14,161 bases of DNA, taken from a bacterium (GTDB lineage: Bacteria > Patescibacteriota > Minisyncoccia > UBA6257 > 2-01-FULL-56-20). Below, piece by piece: positions 5,086 through 11,651 of the stretch. The notes beneath the pieces were generated by a model, which ran no database searches, was not told the DNA's origin, and worked only from the letters and a program-made list of their open reading frames with translations. Within the stretch, counting starts at the first letter, position 1, and each line of letters begins with the position of its first letter. A program made the position numbers and the translations under genes. The stretch spans positions 1-14,161 of the forward strand of contig JAKABL010000015.1 of assembly GCA_021801885.1 (NCBI GenBank). Direction: 5' to 3'.

Positions 5086-6483
5086 TTACCGCTTCCTCCT
5101 CCGCAAGAATGCGGGAATGTCCCACGGATCGTTCTCCTTGTCCTTGTTGGCACTCAATGCGCCGGCACCTGACGACGATGCTCCCTGTGAAGCACTTCCC
5201 GCCTTTCCGGCGTCCCCTCCCTTCCTTTCGATAGGATTGGGTATAGCGCTTATCCTCTGTTGCGCCACGAGCTCGTCGGCCGATTCTTCCCCGCGCGCAT
5301 GGATTGTGGGCTCTTTTGCCACGCCGCGCTCCTGTGCGGCGGACGGCATCGATTGCTTCTTGATACCAAGGGCACCCGCCTCGAATCCGGGCCTGCCAAA
5401 AATGCTCTGCCGCGACTCGAACCCGTTGCTCGAGGACCCAAAGAGCGATCCGCTCTGCGACCCGTTGAATCCCACGGCGACCACGGTCACTTTAAGCTGG
5501 CCTGCGGGAAGGTTCCGGTCATAGTATGCGCCAAATATGATCTTTGCGCCGGGATCGGCCGTCTGTGCCACGATCTTTGCCGCATCGTTCACTTCGGTCA
5601 TCTTAAGATCCTTGCCGCCCGTAATGCCGAGAAGCACCGCCTTTGCCCCGTCGGGGCTCGTCTCGAGGAGCGGCGAATGGAGCGCAGCGGTGACGGCCTT
5701 CACGGCGCGATCGGCGCCCGCCGCCATGCCCACCCCCACGATCGCGATACCCGCGTCCTGCACGACGTTCTTCACGTCGGCGAAATCCACATTGATGATG
5801 CCCGGCATCGCGATCATCTCGACGAGTCCCCTCAGCGCCTTGCGGAGAATGTCATCGATCGCTTCGAACGCCTTCACGATCGGCGTATCCTTGCTGATGA
5901 CGGTGAAGATGCGATCGTTCGGGACCACGATGAGCGCATCGACCTTGTCCTTGAGCTTCATGAGGCCCTCGGCCGCGAGGCGTTCGCGCTGCGAACCTTC
6001 GAACGTGAACGGTTTTGTGACGACCGCAATGGTGAGCGCGCCTGCCTGCTTTGCGGTCTCCGCCACCACCGGCGAAGCGCCGGTGCCGGTGCCGCCGCCC
6101 ATCCCCGCGGCAATGAACACGAGGTCAGCGCCCTGCACGGCCTCACTGATCTCCGAGCGATTCTCCTCCGCGGCCTGGCGGCCGAGATCGGGATTCATGC
6201 CGGTGCCGAGACCCTTCGTAAGACCTTTTCCGATATAGAGCTTCGTCTTCACCTCGCAATGGTCGAGATCCTGATGATCGGTGTTAATGGCCACAAAATC
6301 CACGCCGCGGTAAAAGTCGCGGGCCATGCGCGCGACCGCGTTCCCGCCGCCCCCTCCTATGCCGATGACCTTCACGTTCGCCGAGAGCGGCTGAAACGGC
6401 TGCCGCGACGATCTTCCCGACGAGCGATGCGCATGAGAACTTGACCTGCGCGGAGTTCTATTATGTTTCTTTGCCTTGGCCAT
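5086..6483 (-). CDS. ftsZ: Cell division GTPase FtsZ
   Basis: Tubulin-like GTPase of 465 residues that polymerises into the Z-ring at midcell. Visible parts: a basic, Ser/His-rich N-terminal extension (1-36, longer than usual); the Rossmann loop VIGIGGGGGNAV (39-50); tubulin signature GMGGGTGTGAS (127-137); the T7 synergy loop NVDFADVKNV (231-240) with D233 and D236, which completes the GTPase site of the neighbouring subunit; a disordered Gly/Ser/Ala-rich linker (about 341-449); and the C-terminal peptide DPWDIPAFLRRRKR (452-465) that binds FtsA. It is the last gene of the rpsU-yqeY-ybeY-ftsA-ftsZ run and stands 114 bp after ftsA. The start at 6483 is the first ATG after a TAACAT box, with no Shine-Dalgarno. 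Confidence 0.98.
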   Translation of the reverse strand: MAKAKKHNRTPRRSSSHAHRSSGRSSRQPFQPLSANVKVIGIGGGGGNAVARMARDFYRGVDFVAINTDHQDLDHCEVKTKLYIGKGLTKGLGTGMNPDLGRQAAEENRSEISEAVQGADLVFIAAGMGGGTGTGASPVVAETAKQAGALTIAVVTKPFTFEGSQRERLAAEGLMKLKDKVDALIVVPNDRIFTVISKDTPIVKAFEAIDDILRKALRGLVEMIAMPGIINVDFADVKNVVQDAGIAIVGVGMAAGADRAVKAVTAALHSPLLETSPDGAKAVLLGITGGKDLKMTEVNDAAKIVAQTADPGAKIIFGAYYDRNLPAGQLKVTVVAVGFNGSQSGSLFGSSSNGFESRQSIFGRPGFEAGALGIKKQSMPSAAQERGVAKEPTIHARGEESADELVAQQRISAIPNPIERKGGDAGKAGSASQGASSSGAGALSANKDKENDPWDIPAFLRRRKR

Positions 6484-6500
6484 TTTTTATGATGTTAGCA
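6484..6500 (-). promoter_or_regulatory. -10 box of ftsZ
   Basis: On the - strand TGC-TAACAT (6492-6500) is an extended -10 ending 8 nt before the ATG at 6483, so the mRNA would start at or within two bases of the start codon. No recognisable -35 is seen. Confidence 0.4.
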
Positions 6501-6536
6501 CAACTCCATAAGGAAAGGTAGTAGAAGGACCTCGCG

Positions 6537-6578
6537 GCGCGGAGGGCGCCCGCGGACCCCCCTCGTCTCCGCGCGGAG
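6537..6578 (-). repeat. GC-rich inverted repeats in the ftsA-ftsZ spacer
   Basis: GCGCGGAG (6537-6544) is an exact inverted copy of CTCCGCGC (6567-6574), and the latter belongs to a 12-bp palindrome CTCCGCGCGGAG (6567-6578). The arms can therefore pair in mutually exclusive ways. There is no U-run, so this is not an ordinary intrinsic terminator. It may stabilise or separate the ftsA and ftsZ messages. Confidence 0.45.
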
Positions 6579-6597
6579 CCTCGCCCTATCCGCATGG

Positions 6598-7848
6598 TCA
6601 CGGGGTGAAATATTTGAAGAAATTCTTGAATCCCACCTTGATGTTCGCGTCGTCGTTGCCCGTCTTCCCTTCGGAATCCATGCCCCACAGAACAAGCCCG
6701 AACGCATTCACGAACGAGGGGTCTTCCAGGTATTCCTTGAACGAGCCTCCTTCGGCCTCCCATTCCTCCGCCAGCGTGCAGCCGATCTGGGCGGAAAGCT
6801 TCATTTCCTGCTTCACGAGGTCCGTGATTCCCGGAAGTTTTGCGCCTCCGCCCACGAGCACCGCGCCACCCGGCAACTGGCCGAACTTCTGCATGAGCTT
6901 GAGCTCATTATTCACGAGATCGAAGATCTCCTCGAGGCGCGATTCGATGATCTCGGCGACGAAGCGCCGGGAGACATTCCCTTTCGCCTCAGAGACGAAT
7001 TTCCCCATGTCGATGGTCTCCTTTGCGCCGACTTCGCGCGACACCGCATAACCGTAATGAAGCTTGACCTCTTCCGCCGCGTCCACGCCGATCTTCAGGC
7101 CGACCGCAAGGTCGTTCGAGATGTTCGCGGCGCCGACCGGGAACTTCGCCACGCCGAGCAGGCGATTTTCTTCATAGACCGAAAGGCCCGTGGTGCCGAA
7201 CCCGAGGTCGATGAGGGCGATGCCGAGGTCCTTCTGCCGCTTGGAGAGTGCCGCGCGCGCCGCGAGGAGCGGACCGAATACGAGGCCGCTCACGTCGCCG
7301 CCGGCGAGCTCGACCGCGCGGACGAGGGATTTGATGTGCGGTGAGAACGCATCGATGATCATGCTCTGCACTTCGAGGCGCGACCCCGAAAGGCCGAGCG
7401 GATCGACGATATCCCCCACGCCGTCCACCATGAACTCCTTGGTGAGCGTATGGATGATCGTCCGGTTCTGGGGAAGATTGACCGCCTGCGAGGCGCGCAC
7501 CGCACGATCGATGTCATCCTGATAGATCTCCGCATCGGCGCGCGAAACGGCAACGATGCCCCGCGAGATCTGCATCTTCGCCTGCGGCGTACCGATCGAA
7601 ACATAGATGTTCTTCGCGGCGGCCTTCGAGACCTTCTTCGCTTCCGCCACCGCGCGATTGATGGCCTGGGATGCTTCGCCAAGATCGATCACCGCGCCCT
7701 TGCGCATGCCGAGCGAAGACTCTTCGTAAATATGGAGGATCTGGGGGCGCCTTCGGCTGCTGTCCGCAACGACAAGCTTAAGGGACGAGGTACCGATGTC
7801 GAGTCCCGTGATGATGTCGTTGTCGCCGCCGAGCCCCTTGAATTTCAT
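6598..7848 (-). CDS. ftsA: Cell division actin-like protein FtsA
   Basis: Actin/Hsp70-fold ATPase of 416 residues that tethers FtsZ filaments to the membrane and recruits later division proteins. Phosphate-1 is GLDIGTSSLKLVV (15-27), phosphate-2 is LIDLGFGTTGLSVY (212-225), and the adenosine motif is VLVGGGAKLPGI (330-341). The FtsA-specific 1C subdomain lies near 85-165. The extreme C-terminus IKVGFKNFFKYF (403-414) is an amphipathic helix of the membrane-targeting type, after an Asp/Gly-rich linker. It lies 65 bp after ybeY and has its own -10 box, so it can be expressed separately from the ribosomal genes upstream. Confidence 0.97.
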   Translation of the reverse strand: MKFKGLGGDNDIITGLDIGTSSLKLVVADSSRRRPQILHIYEESSLGMRKGAVIDLGEASQAINRAVAEAKKVSKAAAKNIYVSIGTPQAKMQISRGIVAVSRADAEIYQDDIDRAVRASQAVNLPQNRTIIHTLTKEFMVDGVGDIVDPLGLSGSRLEVQSMIIDAFSPHIKSLVRAVELAGGDVSGLVFGPLLAARAALSKRQKDLGIALIDLGFGTTGLSVYEENRLLGVAKFPVGAANISNDLAVGLKIGVDAAEEVKLHYGYAVSREVGAKETIDMGKFVSEAKGNVSRRFVAEIIESRLEEIFDLVNNELKLMQKFGQLPGGAVLVGGGAKLPGITDLVKQEMKLSAQIGCTLAEEWEAEGGSFKEYLEDPSFVNAFGLVLWGMDSEGKTGNDDANIKVGFKNFFKYFTP

Positions 7849-7863
7849 AGCTCCATTTTATCA
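7849..7863 (-). promoter_or_regulatory. Extended -10 of ftsA (leaderless start)
   Basis: On the - strand TGA-TAAAAT (7855-7863) is followed by GGAGCT and the ATG at 7848. The start would fall on the A of the ATG. GGAG lies too close to the start codon to act as a normal Shine-Dalgarno. The -35 is not clear. Confidence 0.5.
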
Positions 7864-7913
7864 GGAAAAAGGCAGGAAAGGAACTGTGCACAAAGGATAT
7901 CCCGGGCGTGCGC

Positions 7914-8303
7914 TTATGGCGTACCGAGGTCCTTCAGGATCTTTTCCTCGAGTCCCTCCATGACCGCCGCATCCGCCTTCCGCTCATGATCGTATCCCAA
8001 GAGATGGAGCAGGCCGTGCAGGAGAAGCGGCGCGGCGCGCTGCGGTTCCTTGCGGAGAATGTCCTTATTGAGATAGACCTCCCCGAGATAGCGCGTGCGG
8101 GTAAGCTCGGGGTGCGGGAATGCCACGGGCTCCCTGAACGAAAGCACGTTGGGCTCCGTCTTTTTCTTTATGAAACGCGCCTTGAGCGCGGCGATATCCG
8201 CGTCCTTCAATAAAAAAATATCCAGGGTTGCCCCTGTGACATGAAGACGCCTCAATAGTTTCTTGGCGAGCGAATGGAGCGTTGTCTCGGTCCACGGAGT
8301 CAT
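7914..8303 (-). CDS. ybeY: Endoribonuclease YbeY
   Basis: Zinc-dependent RNase of the UPF0054 family, 129 residues, slightly shorter than E. coli YbeY. It acts in 16S rRNA 3'-end maturation and ribosome quality control. The metal-binding signature HGLLHLLGYDH (96-106) supplies three His, and NVLSFREP (52-59) and LGEVYLN (73-79) match the conserved VLSFP and LGDI segments. It lies 18 nt after yqeY in the rpsU operon, a setting that suits a ribosome-assembly factor. The ATG at 8303 is a usual-length start with no Shine-Dalgarno. Confidence 0.95.
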   Translation of the reverse strand: MTPWTETTLHSLAKKLLRRLHVTGATLDIFLLKDADIAALKARFIKKKTEPNVLSFREPVAFPHPELTRTRYLGEVYLNKDILRKEPQRAAPLLLHGLLHLLGYDHERKADAAVMEGLEEKILKDLGTP

Positions 8304-8321
8304 GGCGATCGCGGATACGCG

Positions 8322-8780
8322 TTATGCGCCGAGCCGCTCTTTGATGACCTCTCCCACGAGACGCCCGTCGGCACGCCCTTTCACCTCCCGCATCACCTCC
8401 TTCATGAGCCCGGAGAAATCGCCGGCGACCGCCGGGTTCGCGGTGCGGGCTGCGTCCACGAGCGCGGCGATTTCTTCGCGCGAAAGTTCCTTCGGAAGGT
8501 ATGCCTGGATGACCGCGAGACCGGCCTCCTCCTTCTCCGCGAGATCGGCGCGGCCGCCTTTGGTAAACAGCTCGATGGATTCCTTGCGGCGCTTTGCTTC
8601 CTTTTGGAGCACCGCCACGGCCTCTTCGTCGGTGAGGGCCGCCGAGGGGTCCTTCGCCTGCTTTTCCTTTTCCGCGGCTTTCACTCCGGCAAGCGCAAAA
8701 CGCACCGTCTCAAGACGCGCATGATCGCCGCTTTTCATGGCGGCCTTCATATCGTCGGTGAGCTGCTGCACGAGGGACAT
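8322..8780 (-). CDS. yqeY: GatB/YqeY-domain protein
   Basis: Protein of 152 residues, all-helical, of the YqeY family (usual length about 150). It resembles the tail domain of GatB, which contacts tRNA in the Asn/Gln amidotransferase. Typical segments are the N-terminal LTDDMKAAMKSGD (7-19), AVIQAYLPKELSREE (88-102) and the final MKEVMREVKGRADG (125-138). The free-standing protein has no firmly established reaction. Its ATG follows the TAA of rpsU with no intervening base, so translation is probably coupled. The rpsU-yqeY pairing is an old and widespread gene order. Confidence 0.93.
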   Translation of the reverse strand: MSLVQQLTDDMKAAMKSGDHARLETVRFALAGVKAAEKEKQAKDPSAALTDEEAVAVLQKEAKRRKESIELFTKGGRADLAEKEEAGLAVIQAYLPKELSREEIAALVDAARTANPAVAGDFSGLMKEVMREVKGRADGRLVGEVIKERLGA

Positions 8781-8996
8781 TTAGATAAGTCCGAGCTTCT
8801 TCTGCCGTTCAATATCCGCCCGCTTCTCTTCGCGATGGATCGCGGACGCGCGACGCTTTACGCGGCTCGTGGCGCGGTCATGATATTTCCTGCTGCGGAC
8901 CTCCTTGAGGATGCCGCTGCGCTTCACCCTGCGGGTGAAGCTGTAGAGGATCGCATTCGGCGATTCGCCGTCCTTTTTGCGTACTTCGATAGCCAT
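8781..8996 (-). CDS. rpsU: Small-subunit ribosomal protein bS21
   Basis: Protein of 71 residues starting MAIEVRKKDGES and carrying the conserved SFTRRVKRSGIL (23-34), followed by a long basic helix to the C-terminus (KYHDRATSRVKRRA). It binds the 30S platform near the 3' end of 16S rRNA and normally helps Shine-Dalgarno-based initiation. The frame is open to 9128, but 8996 is the usual bS21 start and lies exactly 7 nt after a good -10 box, so the earlier codons are untranslated. It is the first gene of the operon leading to yqeY and ybeY. Confidence 0.95.
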   Translation of the reverse strand: MAIEVRKKDGESPNAILYSFTRRVKRSGILKEVRSRKYHDRATSRVKRRASAIHREEKRADIERQKKLGLI

Positions 8997-9003
8997 GGGA
9001 AAG

Positions 9004-9032
9004 AGTATAGCGGATATGAGGGTGCTTGACAA
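9004..9032 (-). promoter_or_regulatory. Promoter of the rpsU-yqeY-ybeY operon
   Basis: On the - strand TTGTCA (9027-9032), a 17-nt spacer and TATACT (9004-9009) form a near-consensus promoter. The ATG at 8996 begins 7 nt after the -10, so the transcript is predicted to start at the start codon. This is the clearest leaderless arrangement in the window. Confidence 0.75.
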
Positions 9033-9114
9033 GGGCAAAGGCACGCGCCCGGCACTTCGATGGCTCCCGGGGGCTGCCAAAGGCCGGAGCGCCCTTCCCT
9101 GGGTGTATCCGGAG

Positions 9115-10467
9115 CTATTTCGCGGCAAGCCGACGCTTGAGGTCGTCCGCCAGACGATCCACGGGCACCGCCTCCTGGATACCGCTCGTCAGATCGCGCA
9201 CAATGACCGTATCCTCGTAGATTTCCTTTTGCCCAAGGATGAGGGCAATGCCAATCCCCTCCTTATCGGCCACTTTCAGCTGGTTACCGAGCGAATCTTT
9301 GGCAAGCGATTCGGTGACCGCAATCCCCTTGGCGCGCAGCTCGCGAAGCAGCGAGAAGCATCGCTTTTTGGAAAGTTCGCCCGCGTGCGCAAGAAATACC
9401 CGCTTGCTCCCCGGGGTCGTGCTCGCCGCGCCGTTCGGCGCGGTCTCTTTGGCACGCATCACGGCAATCAAACGCTCGACACCGGATGCACCCCCCACCG
9501 CAGGGGTGATGTGCCCGCCGATCGTTTCCATGAGATAGTCGTATCTGCCGCCGGCGGCGATCGCGCCGATCTGCGCCTCGGGGCCGTCGGCATAGAATTC
9601 GAACACCGTCCGGCTGTAGTAATCGAGGCCCCGCACAAGGCGCGAATCGAGCTCGTACGGGATCTTCACCTCGTCGAGATATTCGAGCACCTCCTTGAAA
9701 TGATTGCTGCAATTGATGCACAGCTTATCGAGGATGCTCGGCGCGTGCTCCTTGAGCTTCTCGCACCCGGGCTCTTTGCAGTCGAGAAGGCGGAGCGGAT
9801 TCGCATCGATGCGCACACGACAATCGTCGCAAAGGTCCTTTTCGTGGGCGCGATAGTACGCCTGCAACTGCTTCTTGTAGAGCGGGCGGCACACGCGGCA
9901 TCCTATGGAATTGAGCTTGAGCGTGGGATTCTTGATCTTGAGCCCGGCGAGAAGATCGCTCATCACCTCGATGATCTCGGCATCGTACAGTGCATCGCTC
10001 ACGCCGCCGAGCGTCTCGAGATCGATCTGCGTGAATTGGCGCGCGCGGCCGAGCTGGGGCCGCTCATGCCGGAAGATCCGCCCCATGGCAAGGAGCCTTT
10101 GGGGCTGAGGGAGGCGCGACATGCCGTGCTCAAGGTACGCCCGGGCGATGCCCGGCGTGTATTCGGGGCGGAGCGCCAGCATGTCGCCGCCCTTGGTCTT
10201 CAGCGTATACATCTCCTTCTGCACGACATCGCTCGTATCCCCCGAGGTCTTGTTGTAGAGCTCGGCGAACTCGAGCACCGGAGGTTCGATGCGCGCGAAC
10301 CCGTAGTCCTTGGCAAGCGCCCGTACCACCGACTCGATCTTTTCCCAGTACGGCTCGTCCGCAGGAAGCACATCGTGCATTCCCTTCACTGCCTGGAAGG
10401 ATCGTACCGCTTCTTTGTTCTTTTCTTTTTTATCCTCGGCCATATCGATGCTGGGATAGTTACTCAC
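9115..10467 (-). CDS. hisS: Histidine-tRNA ligase (HisRS)
   Basis: Class II synthetase of about 450 residues that charges tRNA-His in the cytoplasm. Motif 2 is FRHERPQLGRARQFTQID (132-149). The His-specific signatures are LVRGLDYYSRTVFEF (277-291) and AGGRYD plus TPAVGGASGVERL (305-333). The anticodon-binding domain occupies about 355-450. An insertion (about 186-256) carries eight Cys in four pairs, C190/C193, C213/C216, C230/C235 and C250/C253, as in clostridial-type HisRS, and probably binds zinc. The frame opens with GTG at 10467, 2 nt after the lepB stop. An ATG at 10443 is an equally possible start giving 442 residues. Neither has a Shine-Dalgarno, and the first conserved residues begin at about 21. 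Confidence 0.97.
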   Translation of the reverse strand: MSNYPSIDMAEDKKEKNKEAVRSFQAVKGMHDVLPADEPYWEKIESVVRALAKDYGFARIEPPVLEFAELYNKTSGDTSDVVQKEMYTLKTKGGDMLALRPEYTPGIARAYLEHGMSRLPQPQRLLAMGRIFRHERPQLGRARQFTQIDLETLGGVSDALYDAEIIEVMSDLLAGLKIKNPTLKLNSIGCRVCRPLYKKQLQAYYRAHEKDLCDDCRVRIDANPLRLLDCKEPGCEKLKEHAPSILDKLCINCSNHFKEVLEYLDEVKIPYELDSRLVRGLDYYSRTVFEFYADGPEAQIGAIAAGGRYDYLMETIGGHITPAVGGASGVERLIAVMRAKETAPNGAASTTPGSKRVFLAHAGELSKKRCFSLLRELRAKGIAVTESLAKDSLGNQLKVADKEGIGIALILGQKEIYEDTVIVRDLTSGIQEAVPVDRLADDLKRRLAAK

Positions 10468-10469
10468 CG

Positions 10470-11039
10470 TTATCCCGCGGTGCTTGTGGTAGTGTAGGTG
10501 GGCGCGGAGAAGATGGTGATCTTATTGAGCGGCCACAGGCGCACGCGAACGATCCCCACGATGTTCGCGGCGGGAAGCGGCCCCCAACTGCGCGAATCGT
10601 AGCTCAGTGGCCGGTTGTCCCCCATGACGAAGTATTGCGTCGGCGAAAGCGTGACGTCGTAATTGCCGGACGTGACGGTGCCCGGCGGAAGGTATGATTC
10701 GTTCAACACGAAGCCGTGCGGATGGGCGGTATTGTAGATGGTCACTGTATCGTTCGCGATCACCACCCGCTCGCCGGGAAGACCGATGACGCGCTTGATG
10801 AAATAGGTGGAGTAATCCTGCGGATCATGGAAGACGATCACATCGCCGCGGGCAGGAGGACGGATGCGATAGGTGAGCTCGTCCACGAGCACATAGTCGC
10901 CGTTTTTGAACGTGGGCGACATGCTCGTGCCGCTCACAAGGAACGGCTGCACGAGATATATTCTGATGACAAACACTGCGGCGATCGCGATTACCGCGAT
11001 TTCGAGGACCTCGAGTGCAGACGCTAAAAATTTTCTCAT
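10470..11039 (-). CDS. lepB: Signal peptidase I
   Basis: Membrane serine protease of 189 residues that cleaves signal peptides on the outer face of the membrane. One transmembrane segment (about 11-31) is followed by box B SGTSMSPTF (36-44) with nucleophile S39, box D YFIKRVIGLPGE (79-90) with general base K82, and box E GDNRPLSYDSRSWG. Length and layout match the short SipS-type enzymes of Gram-positive bacteria. The frame is open to 11138, but the ATG at 11039 gives the normal N-terminus and sits 12 nt after a TATAAT. It would process the signal peptides of the 3D and GH18 proteins in this window. It is first in a two-gene unit with hisS. Confidence 0.96.
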   Translation of the reverse strand: MRKFLASALEVLEIAVIAIAAVFVIRIYLVQPFLVSGTSMSPTFKNGDYVLVDELTYRIRPPARGDVIVFHDPQDYSTYFIKRVIGLPGERVVIANDTVTIYNTAHPHGFVLNESYLPPGTVTSGNYDVTLSPTQYFVMGDNRPLSYDSRSWGPLPAANIVGIVRVRLWPLNKITIFSAPTYTTTSTAG

Positions 11040-11063
11040 GGAAGTAGTACCATTATAAAGAAC
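11040..11063. promoter_or_regulatory. 24-bp divergent promoter between lepB and pth
   Basis: The two start codons are only 24 bp apart. On the - strand TATAAT (11052-11057) serves lepB, leaving a leader of about 5 nt. On the + strand TATAAA (11054-11059) or the overlapping CATTAT (11051-11056) lies 4 or 7 nt before the pth ATG. The -10 boxes overlap, so each -35 must lie inside the other gene. TTGCGC at 18-nt spacing is the best lepB candidate. Confidence 0.5.
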
Positions 11064-11651
11064 ATGACACACAACGCGCAAGTCAACGTGATCGTAGGGC
11101 TCGGCAATCCGGGCCCCGAATACCATATGACCTATCATAATGCGGGCATGCTCGCGCTTCCTTCGCTCGCCGCACGCCTCGCACCCGATGCCGCAGGACC
11201 CGACGGCACCGATCTTACATTCACCCGCTACAAGCGCCTGTTCGAATATGCGATCGCGGATGGATGGGCATTCGTACGACCGCTCATCTATATGAACGAT
11301 TCGGGACGCGCCGTGAAGGAAGCGCTACGCGTGCTCGATGCGACACCCGAAGGGCTCATTGTGGCGCACGACGACAGCGATCTTGCGCTCGGCACATGGA
11401 AGATCGTTCGCGGCGGCGGCGGCGCGGCGGGACACAAAGGCATTATTTCGATCATCGACCATCTTGGCACCCCTTCATTCACGAGGGCCCGCATCGGCAT
11501 CCGCGATCCGCGCGAAACGCACCGAAAAAAAGCCGGCGATTTCGTCCTTTCCCCCATCGGCGCCCATGAACGCGAAGCTCTTGAAAAGGCGTTCCTGGAA
11601 ATCGCGGAGGCGCTCCGCACGCAGGAGATCTCTTTTAACGCGGCGTCCTAA
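11064..11651 (+). CDS. pth: Peptidyl-tRNA hydrolase
   Basis: Esterase of 195 residues that frees tRNA from stalled peptidyl-tRNA. Family landmarks: VGLGNPGPEY (11-20) with N15, catalytic His H25 in YHNAG, YMNDSG (76-81) with N78, AHDDSD (101-106) with D103, GHKG (123-126) and RARIGIRDP (141-149). Two family positions differ: the usual THR-type RHN reads YHN (Y24), and the GHNG motif, whose Asn (N114 in E. coli) contacts substrate, has K125. Length is normal. The gene is monocistronic, diverges from lepB, and its last 17 bp overlap the end of the pilus gene on the other strand. Confidence 0.95.
   Translation: MTHNAQVNVIVGLGNPGPEYHMTYHNAGMLALPSLAARLAPDAAGPDGTDLTFTRYKRLFEYAIADGWAFVRPLIYMNDSGRAVKEALRVLDATPEGLIVAHDDSDLALGTWKIVRGGGGAAGHKGIISIIDHLGTPSFTRARIGIRDPRETHRKKAGDFVLSPIGAHEREALEKAFLEIAEALRTQEISFNAAS

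Noticed and set aside
3932..5125. 397-residue antisense ORF over rmuC
   Set aside because: It is the complement frame of a clear RmuC protein and is rich in His/Arg/Asp repeats seen in GC-rich shadow frames.
5260..6444. 394-residue ORF antisense to ftsZ
   Set aside because: FtsZ on the other strand has all family motifs; this frame has none.
9040..9114. Possible terminator between hisS and rpsU
   Set aside because: Some GC-rich inverted sequence exists but pairing is imperfect and there is no U-run.
8997..9128. 44-residue N-terminal extension of bS21
   Set aside because: It would be translated from sequence upstream of the -10 box and contains the promoter itself; bS21 normally begins at MAIEV.
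8977..10497. 506-residue ORF antisense to hisS
   Set aside because: Opposite a complete HisRS with intact motifs; long only because of high GC.
11040..11138. 33-residue extension of signal peptidase I
   Set aside because: It overlaps the pth start and the divergent promoter; MRKF at 11039 gives the normal N-terminus.
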